NCBI GenBank assembly: GCA_033032175.1
Contig: CM065322.1
Location: forward strand, 744,001 to 808,000
Origin: Saturnia japonica
Taxonomy: Eukaryota; Arthropoda; Insecta; Lepidoptera; Saturniidae
Reading direction: 5' to 3'
Length of the DNA stretch: 64,000 bases
The notes below the pieces were generated by a model, which saw only the letters and a list, made by a program, of their open reading frames with translations, ran no database searches and was not told the DNA's origin. Shown here in pieces: positions 1-11,900 of this stretch. Each line of letters opens with the position of its first letter. Positions within the stretch are counted from its first letter, which is position 1. The translations under genes and the position numbers were made by a program.

Positions 1-893
1 AGTGTTTTATTGATCGAAGTTAACAACAGATTTTGAACTTGCTATGGTTTCATCACGCTGTCACTGAAACTTCACTGAAAGTTAAAACTTTTTGTGGGAT
101 CCATCATAGTTTCAAAAGTTTCCCATCATCGTCAGCCGATGATGTTTTTTTAAATTAAAATTAGAATGATATTCCAATAGTCATATTACGTTTTAATAAA
201 TCTTCGTCTATCGCCGATGCTTCGTACATGTCTTGTTCGCTAAAAAGTCGATATAAACAAATTAGGTAGGTAACCTTATCTGTTTGTAATGTCAAGATAA
301 CAGCTCTTTACTAAATGCATATGAAAGTATATACGATACCTATAACAAAAAACACTTTTATTTTATTTTGTCTGTCTGTTGTTTGTTCCGGGTAATCTCC
401 GAAACAGTTGGACCGATTTTGCCGGCACTTCCACTGGTAGATGGCTGATTTTATAGGAAGTAACTTAGGCTACTTTTATTTTAGAAAAAGAATTAGATTT
501 CCGTACAAATTAAAAAACTGGTCATGGTGAATCAATTCGGGCGCTTAAATGGCTTACGCTGAGTAAACCATAAGATATATAGCAAATTAATGTAGAACAT
601 AATTATAAAAAATACTTACAAAAAAGTCAGCGAAAGTATATGTCTATCTTCTAAGGATCACCTACAATAAGAGTTTTTCCTTTAAAATAGTCGGGAGCGA
701 GCATTCTGGAGACCACGTTAGCGAAGCTGCGGACACAGCTAGTTATTATAATTAGCTTTCAAACTTTATCAATTTAATAAGCTAAATCTAAATCGTAATC
801 ACTTGTAGTACTACTATACTGTGTAAACGTTGTATAAAGCTGTAAGAGAATAGACAATGTATATCTATAAGTTAGTATTGCACATAGGATCAC
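1..893. repeat. partial copy 1 of the 3.25 kb tandem unit (segment A)
   Basis: This segment recurs almost unchanged at 3056-3946 and 6309-7197. It contains a Lep1-like element (277-742). The window starts exactly at the segment A boundary seen in the other copies (AGTGTTTTATTGATCG), but what precedes it cannot be seen. After 893 this copy runs into different DNA (894-1707), which holds a LINE tail. Confidence 0.9.
277..742 (+). mobile_element. Lep1-like non-autonomous Helitron, copy in tandem unit 1
   Basis: It shows the recurring body motifs TTTGTTCCGGGTAATCTCCG, TGGACCGATTTTG, AACTGGTCATGGTGAATCAA and TCTATCTTCTAAGGA, and ends GCGGACACAGCTAG|T. The CTAG end followed by T agrees with Helitron termini. 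It is non-coding and related to copies at 18554, 33578, 47041 and 55343. Confidence 0.75.
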
Positions 894-1071
894 ATTGCAT
901 CTTCTTGTCCATGTAGTGTGCTGACGTTGGGCTTAACAAATGTATCGTATGTACCATGTATTCGTAAGTCATGTATTGTATTCAGTTAATAAAATGTAAC
1001 CATCTATTAAACACGTCTCATTATTTGAGATTTTGGAATTGCACCACTTAATTCCCCTATCCCCTTTCCAC

Positions 1072-1348
1072 CATCGGACGACAATAGACACGGCGAAGCT
1101 TCATCGATTTATGGTAGACATTCCACCAGTGCGCACAAAGCGTTTTGCTAACACATTTACCATGCGCACCGCTAAAAAGTGGAACACTGCCGGATTTTGT
1201 ATTTCCTGATAAAAACAACCTGGGTATCTTCAAGTATCGAATGAATATGTACCTTCTAGGCAAGCGTACTCCATCGTAGACCATATCATCACTTATGATT
1301 AGTCGAGATAGCGGTCAAACGCAAGCCTATCCACAGTAAAAAAAAAAC
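1072..1348 (+). mobile_element. 5'-truncated LINE tail (ORF2 C-terminus and A-rich end)
   Basis: Frames read HRFMVDIPPVRTKRF, then FTMRTAKKWN, and after a frameshift near 1190 LPDFVFPDKNNLGIFKYRMN, ending at TAG 1277-1279. This is the pattern of the last residues of jockey/R1-like LINE ORF2 proteins (RTxxLWNxLPxxVFP...NLxxFKxR). A short poly-A run near 1339-1348 probably marks the 3' end. Dead fragment. Confidence 0.7.
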
Positions 1349-3330
1349 TTGCCACATCTCATAGACGAATCCTTTTCACGGTTCAATGGTCAATTTTTGT
1401 TTAGTAAGCTCTATATGCCTCCCCATTTCCACATGCCCAGCAGTGGGATTCCTATAATAACGCACCTTAACAACCTGTAAACATTGCTTTAAAAGGTAGG
1501 TATATGAAGATGTTTCACAATAAAATATTGTGTTATCAGAAGTAGGTAAATGTTTCGACCGCTACTAATGTGGAACGCTGGTAGCTGATGCCATAAAAAT
1601 TAGTAGTCTCGTTTCGTGACCAAAGCGAAGTCCTTATTTTTAGGGATCCGTACCTTATAATTAAATTATAAAACCTTTAGGATTACTTTGTTATTCATCT
1701 GTCAGTGTAATAAGGTTTCAAGGTTTTCTAAAAAACGACTCGAGGTACAAAGTTGAAATTATTATTGAATACTTACAATTTTATTTTATATTACACTACT
1801 AGCTGACCCGCGCAACTTCATCTGCGTCATACAAGAGAGAGAGAGAAAGTGGGTCGTACGCACTTTATTAGAAGTACCGCCCGCCTCCCACATTATTCTG
1901 CATAATAAAAATGCGCTCGCGATACTTGATTATTATTTTGCTGCCGAGTTATTTTAAAACTGTGATATCTCCTAAGATATTCATTTTAAAAAACTACTGT
2001 AAAAGTCAATTTTGTTCAAAATTAAATACTTGTAATGAATAACGTATTTATTTCGTTAAGGATTAATACCATGTATATAAAAACACCTTCGCAAATAATT
2101 CATTATTTTAGTATAAATTTAATTGCCATAAAAAAGTTTGAGTAAACTTTAAAAGATAGCTATATGCTGTCGCGAATATTTTTTTAGAACTTTTTAAGAG
2201 AAACAATTTCGCCACACACGATTGTTGAGTAACTTTAACCATTCAAGCAGCACATGCAGTGGAAGCTTTCAAAAGGAATAAATTTCCCCTTTTTTGCAAT
2301 ATTTTTCGTTGATGCTCCGCTCCTATTGGTCGTAGCGTGTTGTTATATAGCCTAGCCTTCCTCGATAAATGGGCTATCCAAAACTAAAATATTTTTTCTA
2401 TTCGAAAAAAGAAATCATAATCAACTTACTATTTATTATATCAAACAAAATGTTATCTTACACAAAATATTTTATTACTTTATGATAATTACCTGCAATT
2501 TGGGAATGGCTGTTTTTAGTAATCTACGCCTTTGCTTGTTTCCAGTTATGTCCAATCTATCAAAATGAATCGAACAAATTGTCGAATTTTATATGGCTTG
2601 TATATTTCTTCTCCTGTTTCTTTCGCAACAACAGATACCCTTTCTACACAGCGAAATGGGTCACTAGGAAAGCTACAAAAAAATAATAATTAAAATTACA
2701 ATACTACTCCATGCATTCCCAGTTCCAGAACAGTCGATGTTTGTTACAATAGTTGGCGCGTTGACGCAAACATTGGTGAAACAGTCATATTTGGTAATTG
2801 ATTCATATTTACTATTTAATTCCGTTTTTACTTTATAAAAACATTTGTTGATATATAATAAACTTACCGAAAAAAAGATACTCCTTCCAAAATCTTGGTG
2901 TTACGGTGGTTATTTGCACAATTTTTGAACGCACACTGCGGCATTATGAAGTCTTAATGTTGGCTATGATTGGACCATACTAATTTGAAATAAGATCACA
3001 ACCGTACTTGTGCTCTAATTTTTCGGGCCGTTTTTGAAGCACTTACCGGGAATCTAGTGTTTTATTGATCGAAGTTAACAACAGATTTTGAACTTGCTAT
3101 GGTTTCATCACGCTGTCACTGAAACTTCACTGAAAGTTAAAACTTTTTGTGGGATCCATCATAGTTTCAAAAGTTTCCCATCATCGTCAGCCGATGATGT
3201 TTTTTAAATTAAAATTAGAATGATATTCCAATAGTCATATTACGTTTTAATAAATCTTCGTCTATCGCCGATGCTTCGTACATGTCTTGTTCGCTAAAAA
3301 GTCGATATAAACAAATTAGGTAGGTAACCT

Positions 3331-3796
3331 TATCTGTTTGTAATGTCAAGATAACAGCTCTTTACTAAATGCATATGAAAGTATATACGATACCTATAAC
3401 AAAAAACACTTTTATTTTATTTTGTCTGTCTGTTGTTTGTTCCGGGTAATCTCCGAAACAGTTGGACCGATTTTGCCGGCACTTCCACTGGTAGATGGCT
3501 GATTTTATAGGAAGTAACTTAGGCTACTTTTATTTTAGAAAAAGAATTAGATTTCCGTACAAATTAAAAAACTGGTCATGGTGAATCAATTCGGGCGCTT
3601 AAATGGCTTACGCTGAGTAAACCATAAGATATATAGCAAATTAATGTAGAACATAATTATAAAAAATACTTACAAAAAAGTCAGCGAAAGTATATGTCTA
3701 TCTTCTAAGGATCACCTACAATAAGAGTTTTTCCTTTAAAATAGTCGGGAGCGAGCATTCTGGAGACCACGTTAGCGAAGCTGCGGACACAGCTAG
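3331..3796 (+). mobile_element. Lep1-like Helitron copy in tandem unit 2
   Basis: Same sequence as 277-742, multiplied with the tandem unit rather than by transposition. The terminal ACAGCTAG is intact. Confidence 0.75.
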
Positions 3797-4363
3797 TTAT
3801 TATAATTAGCTTTCAAACTTTATCAATTTAATAAGCTAAATCTAAATCGTAATCACTTGTAGTACTACTATACTGTGTAAACGTTGTATAAAGCTGTAAG
3901 AGAATAGACAATGTATATCTATAAGTTAGTATTGCACATAGGATCACACAAAAACTATGATAATGTATTTAAAAATATCCGTTAAAAAACATCGCAAGCC
4001 GTTAAATACATTTTATCCCGTTTTCAACTCACCCTAATCCGCTAGATATAACGGAAAGTGCGTTAAGTTGGCAACACTAGCTAGTCCAAGTTTCTGACTA
4101 TGCAGCATTATATTTAGCTTTATATAATACTACCCGAGCTATCGAAATACATTTATCCGGTGCATAGCTTGAACTTTCGCGACGATAGCACATAACATAT
4201 GCGAAACATACTTAACTCAGGTGCGGCCCTAACGTAATGCTGGCTCTAAACAATTGTCCAACATTCGAACTGATCGTCCAACCGTTGATAAATAAAGGGT
4301 TGGTTCGGGCGCGTTGGCAGTTAATAGAGTTGGCATGAGATCGCTCCGGTGTAACAGTAAGGG

Positions 4364-4960
4364 GTGCGATGTAAGGGAACCTCCACGCGGTGCACCCCGG
4401 GCAACGTCGGCCCTTCTGGCTGGCGGCTGATACCCTTGACACGGAGGCTTCGTCCAGCATTCCTCTGCCCTACAGAGGAAGCAACGGACGTTGTGCGGGC
4501 GGACTCGGCGTGCACTAACCCTGCCGTCGAGAAGGTAGGTAGGGCATCTTGTCCTACCTGCCAACGTCGTGCTCGTAATCCCATCGGAGTGTCGTGGTCA
4601 TGTCTCGCGGCTTCGCATGGGACCGAGGGTCTTGGCTTAACCGCCCGGACCGCGAGGAAGAAAACCTCTATAAAAAATTAACCCAATTATAAGCGGCGGC
4701 GCACCGCGAGAGGATGCATGGCTGATGGGTTGATCAGTTGTTAGTGCGACCCCCGTCAGAGAACCGGCCGACTCTCTGACGGGTTACGCTAGGCTTACCC
4801 AGGTACAGGGGGCACTGCCTGGGTTGACCTTTTTTTCCCCCATACTCGTGGGAATAAAAATGAACTTTCAAAACCAAAAAATTTTAAATGTTAGATTAAG
4901 TAGGTTAGGTGGGATTGATAGCGAAGAGGGAAGTGGGGGGGGGGGTACGAAGCGGGCTGG
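4364..4960. mobile_element. GC-rich structured block (segment D), possible LINE 5' UTR
   Basis: Markedly GC-rich against an AT-rich background, and present only at the junction of tandem units 2 and 3. It opens GGGGTGCGATG and soon contains CGGTGCACCCC, allowing a hairpin; a second stem is GTCAGAGA ... TCTCTGAC near 4756-4779. It ends in a poly-G run (about 4935-4945). An open frame at 4364-4681 has no recognisable domain. The composition resembles the 5' untranslated part of a LINE, but no RT follows; this is inference. Confidence 0.4.
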
Positions 4961-7613
4961 TAATAAGGTTTCAAGGTTTTCTAAAAAACGACTCGAGGTA
5001 CAAAGTTGAAATTATTATTGAATACTTACAATTTTATTTTATATTACACTACTAGCTGACCCGCGCAACTTCATCTGCGTCATACAAGAGAGAGAGAGAA
5101 AGTGGGTCGTACGCACTTTATTAGAAGTACCGCCCGCCTCCCACATTATTCTGCATAATAAAAATGCGCTCGCGATACTTGATTATTATTTTGCTGCCGA
5201 GTTATTTTAAAACTGTGATATCTCCTAAGATATTCATTTTAAAAAACTACTGTAAAAGTCAATTTTGTTCAAAATTAAATACTTGTAATGAATAACGTAT
5301 TTATTTCGTTAAGGATTAATACCATGTATATAAAAACACCTTCGCAAATAATTCATTATTTTAGTATAAATTTAATTGCCATAAAAAAGTTTGAGTAAAC
5401 TTTAAAAGATAGCTATATGCTGTCGCGAATATTTTTTTAGAACTTTTTAAGAGAAACAATTTCGCCACACACGATTGTTGAGTAACTTTAACCATTCAAG
5501 CAGCACATGCAGTGGAAGCTTTCAAAAGGAATAAATTTCCCCTTTTTTGCAATATTTTTCGTTGATGCTCCGCTCCTATTGGTCGTAGCGTGTTGTTATA
5601 TAGCCTAGCCTTCCTCGATAAATGGGCTATCCAAAACTAAAATATTTTTTCTATTCGAAAAAAGAAATCATAATCAACTTACTATTTATTATATCAAACA
5701 AAATGTTATCTTACACAAAATATTTTATTACTTTATGATAATTACCTGCAATTTGGGAATGGCTGTTTTTAGTAATCTACGCCTTTGCTTGTTTCCAGTT
5801 ATGTCCAATCTATCAAAATGAATCGAACAAATTGTCGAATTTTATATGGCTTGTATATTTCTTCTCCTGTTTCTTTCGCAACAACAGATACCCTTTCTAC
5901 ACAGCGAAATGGGTCACTAGGAAAGCTACAAAAAAATAATAATTAAAATTACAATACTACTCCATGCATTCCCAGTTCCAGAACAGTCGATGTTTGTTAC
6001 AATAGTTGGCGCGTTGACGCAAACATTGGTGAAACAGTCATATTTGGTAATTGATTCATATTTACTATTTAATTCCGTTTTTACTTTATAAAAACATTTG
6101 TTGATATATAATAAACTTACCGAAAAAAAGATACTCCTTCCAAAATCTTGGTGTTACGGTGGTTATTTGCACAATTTTTGAACGCACACTGCGGCATTAT
6201 GAAGTCTTAATGTTGGCTATGATTGGACCATACTAATTTGAAATAAGACCACAACCGTACTTGTGCTCTAATTTTTCGGGCCGTTTTTGAAGCACTTACC
6301 GGGAATCTAGTGTTTTATTGATCGAAGGTAACAACAGATTTTGAACTTGCTATGGTTTCATCACGCTGTCACTGAAACTTCACTGAAAGTTAAAACTTTT
6401 TGTGGGATCCATCATAGTTTCAAACGTTTCCCATCATCGTCAGCCGATGATGTTTTTTTAAATTAAAATTAGAATGATATTCCAATAGTCATATTACGTT
6501 TTAATAAATCTTCGTCTATCGCCGATGCTTCGTACATGTCTTGTTCGCTAAAAAGTCGATATAAACAAATTAGGTAGGTAACCTTATCTGTTTGTAATGT
6601 CAAGATAACAGCTCTTTACTAAATGCATATGAAAGTATATACGATACCTATAACAAAAAACACTTTTATTTTATTTTGTCTGTCTGTTGTTTGTTCCGGG
6701 TAATCTCCGAAACAGTTGGACCGATTTTGCCGGCACTTCCACTGGTAGATGGCTGATTTTATAGGAAGTAACTTAGGCTACTTTTATTTTAGAAAAAGAA
6801 TTAGATTTCCGTACAAATTAAAAAACTGGTCATGGTGAATCAATTCGGGCGCTTAAATGGCTTACGCTGAGTAAACCATAAGATATATAGCAAATTAATG
6901 TAGAACATAATTATAAAAAAGACTTACAAAAAAGTCAGCGAAAGTATATGTCTATCTTCTAAGGATCACCCACAATAAGAGTTTTTCCTTTAAAATAGTC
7001 GGGAGCGAGCATTCTGGAGACCACGTTAGCGAAGCTGCGGACACAGCTAGTTATTATAATTAGCTTTCAAACTTTATCAATTTAATAAGCTAAATCTAAA
7101 TCGTAATCACTTGTAGTACTACTATACTGTGTAAACGTTGTATAAAGCTGTAAGAGAATAGACAATGTATATCTATAAGTTAGTATTGCACATAGGATCA
7201 CACAAAAACTATGATAATGTATTTAAAAATATCCGTTTAAAAACATCGCAAGCCGTTAAATACATTTTATCCCGTTTTCAACTCACCCTAATCCGCTAGA
7301 TATAACGGAAAGTGCGTTAAGTTGGCAACACTAGCTAGTCCAAGTTTCTGACTATGCAGCATTATATTTAGCTTTATATAATACTACCCGAGCTATCGAA
7401 ATACATTTATCCGGTGCATAGCTTGAACTTTCGCGACGATAGCACATAACATATGCGAAACATACTTAACTCAGGTGCGGCCCTAACGTAATGCTGGCTC
7501 TAAACAATTGTCCAACATTCGAACTGATCGTCCAACCGTTGATAAATAAAGGGTTGGTTCGGGCGCGTTGGCAGTTAATAGAGTTGGCATGAGATCGCTC
7601 CGGTGTAACAGTA
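4961..7613. repeat. tandem unit copy 3 (segments B-A-C)
   Basis: The near-identical downstream copy of 1708-4363. It ends at 7613 after GTAACAGTAA, exactly where copy 2 switches into the GC-rich segment D; beyond it lies unique DNA. The array could reflect unequal crossing-over, a composite transposon, or haplotype collapse in assembly. Confidence 0.9.
6585..7050 (+). mobile_element. Lep1-like Helitron copy in tandem unit 3
   Basis: Third copy, carried by the array; it differs by isolated substitutions (for example GACTTAC for TACTTAC near 6920). The terminal ACAGCTAG ends at 7050. Confidence 0.75.
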
Positions 7614-8010
7614 ATATCCAGTAATACAATTTAGCGAGACCTCTGCTATCTCTTCGAGGTTTGCGACGATTATGAAGTTTGAAGTTCGCTGTGGGTATTT
7701 GGAGGAACGGTTAGGAAATAGGTCGAGTTCGCGCAAGTTCAGAGTTAAAATTCGGAGTTCGGCTGTTAGACGATTGTATGGAGCCAGCATAAGGATAGTA
7801 AAGTACCTACACATGAACTTTGTACTCAGATTACATGCTTTATATTTATAAAAAAGCGATCAATTATGAAGGATTTAATTTACGTAAATAACATAAATTA
7901 AATAGATATTTAAAATAGATAAATACATAATGAATTCTTATGACATTTCAAATAGATAATACTTCAAACAAGATTAACAAATCTTTGATAAAATTATGAT
8001 AACAAGACAT
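7614..8010. other. unique flank right of the tandem array
   Basis: About 400 bp. The first 200 bp are less AT-rich and hold a 57-codon frame on + (ATG near 7672) rich in Arg and Ser, with no recognisable family. The rest is AT-rich. No supported gene. Confidence 0.3.
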
Positions 8011-8219
8011 ACCATCACTTTACGCCTGTATTCCCGAAGGGTTAGGCAGAGATGTGTTAATGTACACGCACAGTTCGCCGGATATGTTTTAGGTCCCATG
8101 TAATAGAGGTCGAGTCTATTACCCTTAATTGGGCACAAAGCCAATTTCCGAGCTGCTACTGAGAATTTCATAGAAAATTCCAATAACACTTTGCTCGACC
8201 TGGAAATCGATCCCAGGTA
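8011..8219 (-). mobile_element. tRNA-derived SINE, family alpha, inverted
   Basis: It shares the body (ACAGTTCGCCGG, AAAGCCAAT, AATTTCATAGAAA, AATAACACTTT) with 26452-26692 and 45606-45862. On the - strand the head reads toward a B-box-like GGGATCGATTTCC. The 5' head is shortened. Confidence 0.7.
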
Positions 8220-8621
8220 CTTATATGATACTTACTTATATTTGTACATAATATCTAATATTTATTATTGTTGCTAAATTTCTACAGCATCGAAGAAACC
8301 TGTTAAAAGTAAACCAATACTCTCATAATCAAATATAGTCAGTGTAAAGGGTTAAATCAATTCGAGCGGCAAAGGGTTGATATAATCAAAGCGAGGGTAA
8401 AGGTCATGTTTAAGGGGTCTTGTTTATTTCTAAAACGTTTATAAAGGCAGAAAGGAGACATTGTTAAAAAAAAATATTATAAAGATAGCCATAAAATTAT
8501 AATAATTTAATTCCATTTACTGTTTATTATTTAATTGTGTAAATACAATGTAATAATGTAAGTATATAAGAATATTATTTGAATCAAATTAAAATAATAT
8601 TTATTTGTACAACGTAAACAT

Positions 8622-8948
8622 GTTAACCATTTTCACTCGAAAAAGGGCATTGTATTCATCGATATCAGTGAATAAAACTCTCTTTTACACACTGATTGAA
8701 TAAAAAAATTCTTAAAATGAAAATCAGTTTTGGGTTTATTTTACTATGTGTATGGTGATCGCGATCCCTCCCACCCCGCTTTATTACTGTATAATACACA
8801 TTGACTGATCCCTGAGCGAAATAAACCAAAAGAAAATCAGTGATAGGTTTATTATTATGTGTATGGTGGTCACGTTCCCTACCACCTTGCTTTATTACTG
8901 TATGTACACCAACTGATCCTGGAATACGACAAACCAAAAGAAAATGAA
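8622..8948. repeat. interspersed repeat with an internal direct duplication
   Basis: Two direct copies of a unit of about 120 bp (near 8715-8830 and 8835-8945) share AAAATCAGT, TATGTGTATGGTG, TTTATTACTGTA and AACCAAAAGAAAAT. The left part (AAAAGGGCATTGTATTCATCGATA) recurs inverted at 21080-21150. A related stretch is at 62150-62230. Non-coding. Confidence 0.6.
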
Positions 8949-11900
8949 TAATGGATATGTGCCTAAACATAACGCGTAATTTCGCGCTTAATTCTCGTCC
9001 AATTACCAAATCCCAGTCTAAGAAGGTATCTCGCAGTCAACGGCAAAAACTAGAGAAAGTAACAAAAAGGAATTTTCATGATTACTATGTAACATTTTCT
9101 GGATTTATTTTTGTTTTGTTTTGGCCAAAAAACTATAACTTTTACGTGCGTACTCGTACAAGTATACACATTTTTTTCATAAACACAAATCTTTATTTAA
9201 ATTGATACCATTTAGTACGTTATTTTTTACTGCCATTCAGTTTAAATTAACACGAGCAAAGACGCAGGTAGATGCTAGTATTATACTATAATTCTTATTA
9301 CATAATTATTAACTTTTAGTTATCAATTTCTACTTACACAATCAGTTAAAGGGGAAAGATCATAAAAACAATAATAACAACAGTCATAACAATAATGCAT
9401 ATATGTTATCCAAAACAAAATAAAACGCAAATGTGAGTAATGTGAGTCGAATTTATCAGAATGATAATCCAACCGTATTTCATACGATACAAATATAACT
9501 CGGTCGTTGTATAAACAGTGACATCTGAACTTATCCGGATGCCCGAGGCAGGTGGGCTCGCGAACGACGAATAGAAATAAACTCAAAATCAATACGATAC
9601 TTGGCAAGGTGGTATTAGTGATGTAGTACAAATACTTATTTTATTATATCGATTATTTAATAGCTTTCTTATCACTTTAAGTTAAATCTTAGTAGATGTG
9701 ACCTGGTTAGGTTTTCGTCTTATTAATTTCGTATTATGTAGTAGACTATATGTATTATCATTATTATTATTATTGAAGTGAAACTTCTTTATCGACTTAT
9801 GGGAGAAATTTTGTAGCAATCGTTACGTTTTTCGGTTACGCGCCATGTTGCTTTTTTTATCAAAGTTTAGTATAGTGACGTTAAAGAATATAATGTAATA
9901 TATTATAATAATAACAACAATATATTAGTTTCGGAGTTTGGTTTGAAATAAGAATAACAATAAATTAATTTGAAAGTGATAAAATAAAAAGACTTATTCA
10001 AATTTAAGTGAATTTACAAGAAAAGTGAGAGTGATTATATATTTCGTTTTATAAATTCAACACGTATGAGCATGATTTTAATATTTATTTGAGGTTAACC
10101 TCACTTTTTGATTGTAAGTATCAGTGAATGTATATAAATCTGTTAAAATTTGCAAGTATTAATAAATATGACTGTAAATCTAGTGAACATTATTAATTCT
10201 AAAAACAATAAAAAATATAAATTAAATAATAATTTAAAATAAAACAAAACACGATTAGAAAATGAAAATATGTATACGTACATCTTTTTTAATTATTCGT
10301 TTTTAAGGATTTATTTATTCATTTTTAATTTTATAAAATCGTTGCATTTCTACAAGATTAACTGTCATCATATAATTGTATTACTTTGAAAAGATAATTC
10401 TAATTATTTATTCATAACTTGTAAATATAATACAATAAATAAATAGCAATGATATTATAATAAGAACAATGATAAAATAAATTACTCATTAATTGTATGC
10501 ATGTCTATAATAATAAAATAGCTTTAATTTAATACGGAAAAAATTGTTTTTCTTAAGGCTTAAGCTTTATCTACCCCATTTTCGTGAAGTTGAAAATAGT
10601 AGAAAAATGATATGTCGTAAAGAAGTTTCACTTCTTACCTGTGTACTCTGGTACACACACACATTTTTGTTCTTATTTATTATTATTCTTAGAAATACTT
10701 TTCTTATTGTCTCTTCTTAGGTTTCTTAGTGTGACAATGTATAGGAAAAGTTTTCATGTTTATTAATAAATTTGTAGTGCTGTCAGTACATATAACTTCT
10801 ATAAATTTTGCGCTAAATTCGCTGATTTCGTTGAATTTGACATTTGTTTGTCCCTTATGTCTATATTTTTGTATTAATGGGAATTAACTCAAAAATGGTT
10901 TATCCTATTTCAAATTTTTTTTTACGCTGGAAGCTTAAATCATTCCTCATAATAATACTTATTTATAGTAATTTTAATAAAAATCTAAAAAAAAAACAAA
11001 AACAAATGATATAAAAATAATAGTATAATTATAAATTGATATTGATAAAATTTTGTAAACTGTAGGTATGTCATTCTAAAAGTGATAAGCTATAAATGTA
11101 TCGCAATGACTTCCAAAAAATTATACATAATTATATATGACCAAACATAAAATTATGAGACGAATAATTACTGCTTAATAAACGATTGCAGTGCCGCGAG
11201 CACAACATGTTAATTTTTTTTGGATATTATCAAATGGATTAAAAACTTTCAGGAGTATTTGGCAGCATCTTATTGTTATAAAATTACGTCATTTAACCCT
11301 ACGTTTTACGTTATTTTGTGTAATACTTGTAACATTGGGTAGTTGCGCAAGTAAAGTGGATTTGAAATATTAAATCTGAAATGACGCAAAGACTCTCTAG
11401 AAAGTTTTAAAAAGGTATCAATGGTATGTATGGTAAGGTATGATAGATAGAACACTGAAATTATCCGTAGATACTAGCATGTCAAAAAAAATTACCTACA
11501 TGATAACGGCAGTAATAATCCATAAAATCTAAGAATTGATTCCAAAGTAGTACCTTTTTAAATATTTTTATACGAAAAATAATACTTTAAGTTAAATAAA
11601 AGAAAATATGTAAATTTTACCATAAATAATAGGTACATATATTTATGAGTTATTAGTAGTTTTTTTTCCTGTTGGTAACAATATAGCAATTATATAATAA
11701 ATCAATCATGTTTGTATCAGGCAAACCATTATCTTGTACTTAAAAATATCTAAGCCATTGCATATTAATTTCATAATATATCATTTTTAAAACAATATCT
11801 TGATAATTGACATCACGGCCGTCAGTTTGCTCAATCAAGAGTAACCAACCAGGCCTCTACTGCTCAGTAACTTTCTAAAGGTCAGAAGCTTCTGTAAATA

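Larger units (their letters stand above)
1708..4960. repeat. tandem unit copy 2 (segments B-A-C-D)
   Basis: A direct repeat of about 3253 bp. Segment B 1708-3055 recurs at 4961-6308; segment A 3056-3946 at 6309-7197; segment C 3947-4363 at 7198-7613. Segment D (4364-4960) is the GC-rich block found only here. Only a few substitutions separate the two long copies over 2.6 kb (for example GATC/GACC near 2996/6248). Segment B opens with an inverted CTAG-type end followed by a (GA)n run, and includes a motif TTCCTCGATAAATGGGCTAT known from many lepidopteran repeats. No coding exon was found. Confidence 0.9.

Noticed and set aside
4212..4681. Several overlapping open frames on both strands in the GC-rich block
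   Set aside because: High GC content makes stops rare in all frames. The translations have no recognisable domain, and three overlapping frames on opposite strands cannot all be real.
7672..7845. A 57-codon + strand frame right of the tandem array
   Set aside because: No family resemblance, no splice signals or neighbouring exons that fit. Kept only as a note in the flank entry.
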